A stretch of 64,000 nucleotides of DNA, taken from Amborella trichopoda. Taxonomy: Eukaryota; Streptophyta; Magnoliopsida; Amborellales; Amborellaceae. Within the stretch, counting starts at the first letter, position 1. Every line of letters starts with the position of its first letter. Location: NCBI RefSeq assembly GCF_000471905.2, contig NW_006499435.1, forward strand, positions 5,420,017-5,484,016, written 5' to 3'. A program made the translations under genes and the position numbers. Under the pieces are notes generated by a model, which saw nothing but the letters and a program-made list of their open reading frames with translations, ran no database searches and was not told the DNA's origin. Shown piece after piece: positions 58,519-64,000 of this stretch.

Positions 58519-59372
58519 CTGGATGCTGTTAATTGGCACACATCACCCAGCCAGACTAGTAGCATCCATGATAAATGAGATTATTTAAATACCAAGACTG
58601 ATATCTTTAGATATTGATTTGCATGAAGAGAATTTGAAGGAGTGTACTTGAACTTTTCTAAGCACTTAAAATTTCATATTTCATAAGAGAGAACAAGATA
58701 TCATTACATGACAAGCATCAATGAGAACTACAGGTTTGAATGCATAGACAACTACATAATGCAACCCTTTCCTGATACATCAGCATGTATGTGATCCAAA
58801 ACCCAAGATACAATGGAAACCACATCAAAGAACAGATGGATGCCTTAGTGACATACTACGTTGATAACCCTCATTACATGCATCATCAAGAATAAAGAAA
58901 TGCAAACATTTATTTCATCATATAATGCTTTTCATGACAAATTCAGCATGGTATATATGGTTATGGAATATAAGAATCTAGTATAAAATGGTAGTAGTTT
59001 TGAGCCTTTGAGGGAACCTAGTGTAAGAATTTTATTTCTCATCCTGTTTTCCCATCGAGAAAGAAATATACTCATCATTGTAGCCTTAATGAAGTTTTTA
59101 CGCCAAAAAGACAGATCAGTTAAGTTCTAACCTAAAATTAACCTAACAAAGAGAAGCTTACTAATTACACCAGGAACATAACAAGAATCCTATATGGCCC
59201 ATCAGCCTAGAGTGTAACTTCTCCTAATTATTCTATAATCTAATCATCCTGGTCACTTGACAAATCATTTCAAATTAAAAACACTCAGCAGCAGAAAACT
59301 TGTGGTTACTCAGGAAAAGTGAATTACTGACTATAAAGGGCTCCCAATGCACTATGAACAAGCTACTATCCT

Positions 59373-59930
59373 GCCCATTTTTTAAAAAACAGACCACCCA
59401 GCTCCTAGGTGGTCCAAAAAGCCTGGGCGCATCGCCCAGGCCTAGGTGGCCAAATTAGGCAGGTTGTCCCTGGGCACTCGCCTAGGCGCCAGGGAACTCA
59501 CCTAGACGGGTCCCCAGGGGCGGAAATGCTCCTCGTTGAGGGCATTTTTTGGTCATTTCTTTTAATGTAAAAGGGGTAAAATCGTGAGTTTTAGGTTCAT
59601 TTGAAACCTAAACCCCATTAGAGCCTATTTTAGAGAGAAAAAAACCCAAAAACACTACGTGGAAAGTGTGGACTATCAAACTAAGGATAAGTAGATATAG
59701 ACTTATGGAGCATGGAGGAGTGTGTGCTACGTGGACATGTGTACTATACATTTGATGTGCCCTAAGTCCCTAACTCTTATGTGTTATACAATTATACTTA
59801 TATTGTTAGACTACAGAGACATTTTTCTTTCTACTAGGCTGCTCAGGTTCTGGGTGCCCACCTAAGCGGTCACTTAAGCACTGAGCGCCCTGGACCCCCC
59901 TGGCCACCTAAGCGCCTACTTATAGAGAGC
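59373..59930. mobile_element. CCTAGGCG-rich transposon-like element
   Basis: The two ends are enriched in CCTAGGTGG, CGCCTAGGCG and GGCCACCTAAGCG motifs in inverted arrangement around an AT-rich core of about 350 bp. It appears related to the element at 60919-61709 by shared terminal motifs. Precise ends are uncertain. Confidence 0.4.
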
Positions 59931-60566
59931 ATACATAGAAAGGGGCAACTCCACAACTGCCATAAAGAATGAGTAATTGTTCATCCCAAAATGAACTACC
60001 CATGCACATTTGATTCCAGTGGTCCCCATTATTCTTTACACTGCAACTTCCATTCTGCACACTATTTCTTTCATATGCAACTTCATAGTTCGTACTCATA
60101 ATCAACATAGCGAGTTCTTCACTCCAACCAAGTTACAGAGCAAACATTTTAACTAAAAAATATGCAGAACAAGAAGAGATTTGGGTGTGTAAATTGATAT
60201 CATTTACAAAGCATCGATTGATCAAATTCCCTTCATACATGTGAATGTAATGTACTTAGGCAAAGAATCCAATTTTCACAACATGATATTTTTCTAGGAT
60301 TTTGCACGTCAAAGATTGTGAGCAAATTTGCCAATCAGAATTGGCCGCTTTGGTCTTATACAAACTTGGAAAAGCTCATGTAAATTTATGTACGACTCTG
60401 GACCACTTCCCCAGGCAAAGCAAGAAGCACGACGTAGACACAAAAGGGGTAGCAGCATGAACATTACACACCTAGTTCAAAATTCTCAATAGTGATTCCA
60501 TAAAATCGGCCAAGAGCTTTGTCTATCCTAATTAAGAAAACATTATGAACATAAAGGATTAGAGTG

Positions 60567-60765
60567 CATCATCATCATCATCCGAGCCTTATCCTAAATA
60601 TTTAGGTCGGCTACACGAATCTTGTTCCGCCAAACATAGGTTCAAGATTCATGAAAAGTTGTGGCAAAATTTTACGCTGGCTGCCTTACCTAACACAACC
60701 CTCGTCCTTTATCCGGGCTTGGGACTGGCATAACCGGCTTGGGACCGGCCATGGGGGAGCTAGTT
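60567..60765 (-). mobile_element. 3' tail of an RTE-type LINE
   Basis: Read on the minus strand it contains GGTCCCAAGCCCGG, ATAAAGGACGAGGG, TTGTG...GGCAGCCAGCGTAAAA and GTAGCCGACC, and ends in an (ATG)n run (CATCATCATCATCATC on the plus strand at 60567-60582). These are features I associate with the 3' end of plant RTE LINEs. It is truncated at its 5' side. A smaller related fragment (TCGGCTACACGAATCC) occurs near 3800. Confidence 0.55.
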
Positions 60766-60918
60766 TTAGTTAAACAATTACTATATGATATAGCGGTTCA
60801 CATGCTTTATATTAGTTACACTTGTGAATTTGAACAACTATACTGAACTTTTTAGGATTTATAAGTATCAGTCATCATCATTCAATAATGTCCATACATT
60901 TGGTTTGACTTAGTGAAA

Positions 60919-61709
60919 ACCAATGTTCAAGAAAGCGCCTAGGCGATTTGGGGGCCTGGCCACCTACGCAAGAATAGGGACAGGTAAGAACTATTAATTA
61001 AGATAAGAATTATAATATTAATTATTATTTATTAATTAATATCCATAAGATTTGGTTTTGGATATCAAATATTCACAAAATATCAATTTAATCCAAAGTT
61101 TATGACTATTCACAAATATATATCCAAATCGGTAAATGTTTCATCTACAAATATGTACAAATATCAAAAAAGTAAAACAAAATTAACAGGATATCAAAAC
61201 ATCACACGTTGTAAAAAATAAGAACCAATTATTCATAAAAGAATTCGATATAAGACCAATTTCATTGTCCAAACGAGTCAATAATCAATTAATCACCAAA
61301 AAAAATCTATCTTTCAACTACAAATATTTAAATATATCATAAAAGGAAAAAAAAGTTAAAAAAAGAAAAATCAAATGATTCAAAACATAATACGTTATAG
61401 CAAAAAAACTCAAAACTCTTATTCAAATATCATAATGGCATAATGCTCTAAAAATATCAAAATGAAAACGATGTCAGCCCAAACCTCATCTATTCGATCG
61501 CCAAAAGTCCTCACTATTTACCACTAGAAGCTCTGAAAACTACCACGAAGCATTGCTTTTAATTTCGGAAGAAATAAAAACTTTATCAATCTTTTGATAA
61601 ATCACAAAATAGAGGTGTTTAGGGAGTTTTTCTCTCTCTAAAAGGCACTGCCTAGGTGCCCTACCTAGGCATTTTAGGCGATTCGGTGGCCGAATTTTCG
61701 AACATTGGT
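60919..61709. mobile_element. Non-autonomous DNA transposon with ACCAATGTTC termini
   Basis: 791 bp bounded by ACCAATGTTCAAG at the left and CGAACATTGGT at the right, perfect inverted ends for at least 10 bases. Inside both ends are GCCTAGGCG and GGCACTGCCTAGG type sequences and an AT-rich core. Flanks share a GTGAAA motif that may be a decayed target duplication. No transposase is present. Confidence 0.6.
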
Positions 61710-63551
61710 GAAACCCATGGGTTTTTATTGCTTTCCTTACAAACTCCTTGCACAATAGATGTTCACCAATGTGGTTTCCTTACATTTATGGATTGGGTGA
61801 CAAAAAATAATATTAATGCAAGAAAGTCCTAAAAAATAAAGTGGACCAGCATATATTTTAAGAAAGTCTCATATAAAGAATATGAGACTTTCTATATATT
61901 TGTAATTACAAATTTTGTTTAAAATAATTTGGCAGATTTAAAGTAAAAATAAAGCGAAAAAAATTAAAATATGCCTTATTTAAAAAATAATATGCAGTCA
62001 ATCTTTATAAGATGCGGACTTGAAAAATTCTAAACTGAGACCCACACATGATAAATGCCTATGCATTCCACAGTTATGGACTCGTTGAACACAAATTTTG
62101 TGAAAAAAACAACTGCACCCTTTGACTCGGTTCTTACATTCTATATTAATCCTAGTGAATTAGAGGAAACAATTACTATAGTTATGAGAAACATGGATAC
62201 AGCTGTGGTCAAAATGATCCTCTCAAATGCACATTGAAGTTTCTTCAATTGATTTTACCAGTAAGTATTATATGACATACATGGTACCTTTTTGAATGTT
62301 GGACTACCAACGTAAGCGAACTTCTTTTGAGTGAAATGTATGACTAAGAAATTCAACAATAGAATTATGCAGCCCGTTTAGAATCTTTTTTGTCACAAAT
62401 ACAAGTGCGCAAGAATGTAAATTATTACCAGCACATAGCCCACAAGTCATGGGCCCACAATAGCCAACAACTATGGGACCCAAGTCAAATATATGAAATT
62501 TTCTTTTAAAAAAAATTTGAGAAATCAAATGTCAAAAGATGATTATATCATTCCGATCATTGCAGTTTTTATTTTGTAAAGTTCTGCTAAAGGTTGTTAG
62601 AGAACTTCAGCATGCCCAATGGGCGAGTCTGAGTCATAACTAGACATATCCCCGTAGGCAGATTTTTAACGTAATTCAGTGCTCTTAAAGCATCCTTGAA
62701 TTGAGATGCAAAAATGTATTTGGATGAAGAAATAAGCAACTGAAAAATGTCACAATGAAGCTCCCAAACTCTAAGTTGCTCCTTGTTCAAGCAATATGAA
62801 AATAGCATCATGGTATGACAGAGCTTTGACTTTGACATGCAGGGTGCACTTTAAGAGTCTCTGTGGCACATGTTAGAATATTCCCCTCACTCTAAGTGTT
62901 TGATGTGTGTAACCACTCAAAACACACAAAGCTGCAAGAGCTTATGCCTCAACATTTACATAAGAACTCAAGAAATCTGAAGAGTGATTTTCATAATAAA
63001 ACCAGAGGATAATCTCCATTTGACTACTAAAGGCTACAATTACCATGATTAGTTCGCACAATGACATATAGGCATCACAAGTAGTGGGCTTATGCGGCTG
63101 AATGAAACTTGTAAACAATTTACCCTAAAATATACTCCAGATCCACAAGTTAACAAGCCTCAAAAGTTTGAAAATAATGGACGTCATCTACAACATCCCC
63201 CAAATGCATATGCATGTTATGCTAAAAAGGCCGAAGAGTTTTCATCTATCAATAAATGCAAGGTTCAAATTTCTCCACAATCCTTCCAAAGTTTGGCTCC
63301 ATTAATACTATGTTGTTAGAGACAACCATGTGCTTAGATAGTTATGATAGTGAATGGTAAATTAAAAAAAAGAAAAAGAAAAATGCCTACATCCATGTCC
63401 ATTAAAAGAAAAAAAAGGAAAAAAAGAAATAAATGATCATAAGCAATCCAAAAATCATGGATTGCCTTATTTAGTAAATCAAGTAACTTCATGGTTAGAA
63501 ATTAGTAACAATAATAACTATGTTGCTAGATATTCGTTATGGGGATAAAAG

Positions 63552-63717
63552 AGCCGTAACCCGGTGCTGGTCCCGCCTAAGCAGGGTCCCGGGAGGGGTG
63601 TACTGGAAACAGTTCTAACCTTTGGCTTATGCAAAAAGTGGCCGCTCCCAGGACTCGAGCCCGGGCTCTTCCACTAGCTACCCGTGCCTTTTACCATCAC
63701 ACCAAGTGATGGCCCCT
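63552..63717 (-). mobile_element. Au-type SINE
   Basis: Close relative of the copy at 27425-27605 and in the same orientation. On the minus strand it has GTGTGATGGTAAAAGGC (A-box region), then GGCTCGAGTCCTGG (B box), then the GC-rich body with CCCTCCCGGGACCCTGC and a CACCGGGTTAC end. The B box is better preserved than in the intronic copy. Confidence 0.75.
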
Positions 63718-64000
63718 ATATTCATTATGGGGATGTTAATCTTAAAAAGCCTTTAAAAGATATAACTTATGACCATGTAAATTAAAAAAAAAAAAGAAAA
63801 AAAATGAAATAAATGATCATACGCATTCCAAAAATCATGGCTTCCCTTACTCAGTAAAATATAAACAATTAACTTGATGGTCCCTCGAGGAAATAGTACA
63901 AATGTCTTCAAAATGCATCAACACATAAATGAGACAGTGAAATTTTTTATGCTCAGCAAAACAACATTTCCTGTAACAATACCTTTCTAGCAACTAGTCA

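Larger units (their letters stand above)
58519..64000. other. Upstream region of the IMP2-like gene; repeats, no further gene seen
   Basis: About 5.5 kb with no supportable coding exon. Short ORFs such as 62055-62237 have no recognisable motif. It contains CCTAGGCG-rich transposon-like elements (59373-59930 and 60919-61709), an RTE-LINE-like tail (60567-60765) and an Au-type SINE (63552-63717). The first part probably includes the promoter and 5' UTR of the IMP2-like gene. Confidence 0.55.

Noticed and set aside
62055..62237. 60-aa plus-strand ORF
   Set aside because: It reads like ordinary protein text but has no known motif, splice partners or conserved neighbours visible; support is too weak.

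Overview
This is nuclear DNA of a flowering plant, most likely a woody, non-grass angiosperm. It is AT-rich, its genes are split by long introns, and it carries plant-type repeats: MITEs, a TRIM retrotransposon, Au-type SINEs and a plastid-DNA insertion. Only a few percent is protein-coding. There are no bacterial operons or CRISPR arrays. An assembly gap of 186 N lies at 56655-56840.

Four genes can be reconstructed exon by exon, with splice phases that close. (1) A non-specific phospholipase C of the NPC1 type, + strand, 22793-28533, 3 exons, 528 aa. (2) Arginyl-tRNA--protein transferase ATE1, + strand, 31254-44548, 6 exons, 647 aa. It has a 39-nt micro-exon, a 7.2-kb first intron and one apparent GC-AG intron. 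(3) A Yippee-like zinc-binding protein, - strand, 46695-50973, 5 exons, 129 aa. (4) A mitochondrial inner membrane protease subunit 2-like S26 peptidase, - strand, 57201-58518, 3 exons, 170 aa. NPC1 and ATE1 are co-directional. ATE1 and the Yippee gene are convergent, with about 2.1 kb of MITE-filled spacer between their stops. The four act in unrelated processes: lipid signalling, the N-degron pathway, an undefined Yippee role, and mitochondrial protein maturation.

Region by region: 1-22 kb is repeat-dominated and has no supportable gene. It holds CT-rich minisatellites, an hAT-like element at 3.1 kb, two copies of a 545-bp hAT-type MITE (4.6 and 11.3 kb), a foldback MITE at 5.4 kb, a long-terminal-inverted-repeat element with a CG-rich minisatellite core at 6.3-7.1 kb, a TRIM at 7.7-8.6 kb, and a 1.5-kb foldback at 17.5-19 kb. 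22-28.5 kb is the NPC1 gene behind a CT-rich leader. 31-44.5 kb is ATE1, whose intron 1 holds a large inverted repeat and a broken PPR gene, and whose intron 5 holds an hAT-like element. 46.7-51 kb is the Yippee gene. 51.3-51.8 kb is an hAT-like element containing plastid DNA with a trnD-like pseudogene. 51.8-57 kb is MITEs and low-complexity DNA around the gap. 57.2-58.5 kb is the IMP2-like gene. 58.5-64 kb is repeats, including an RTE-LINE-like tail and a second SINE.

No clearly new molecular system was found. The most unusual structures are the CG-rich minisatellite inside long inverted repeats (6.26-7.07 kb), the 1.5-kb foldback, the plastid tRNA insertion, and the GC-AG intron with stacked upstream ORFs in ATE1. 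Repeat family names are pattern-based inferences; no database search was possible.
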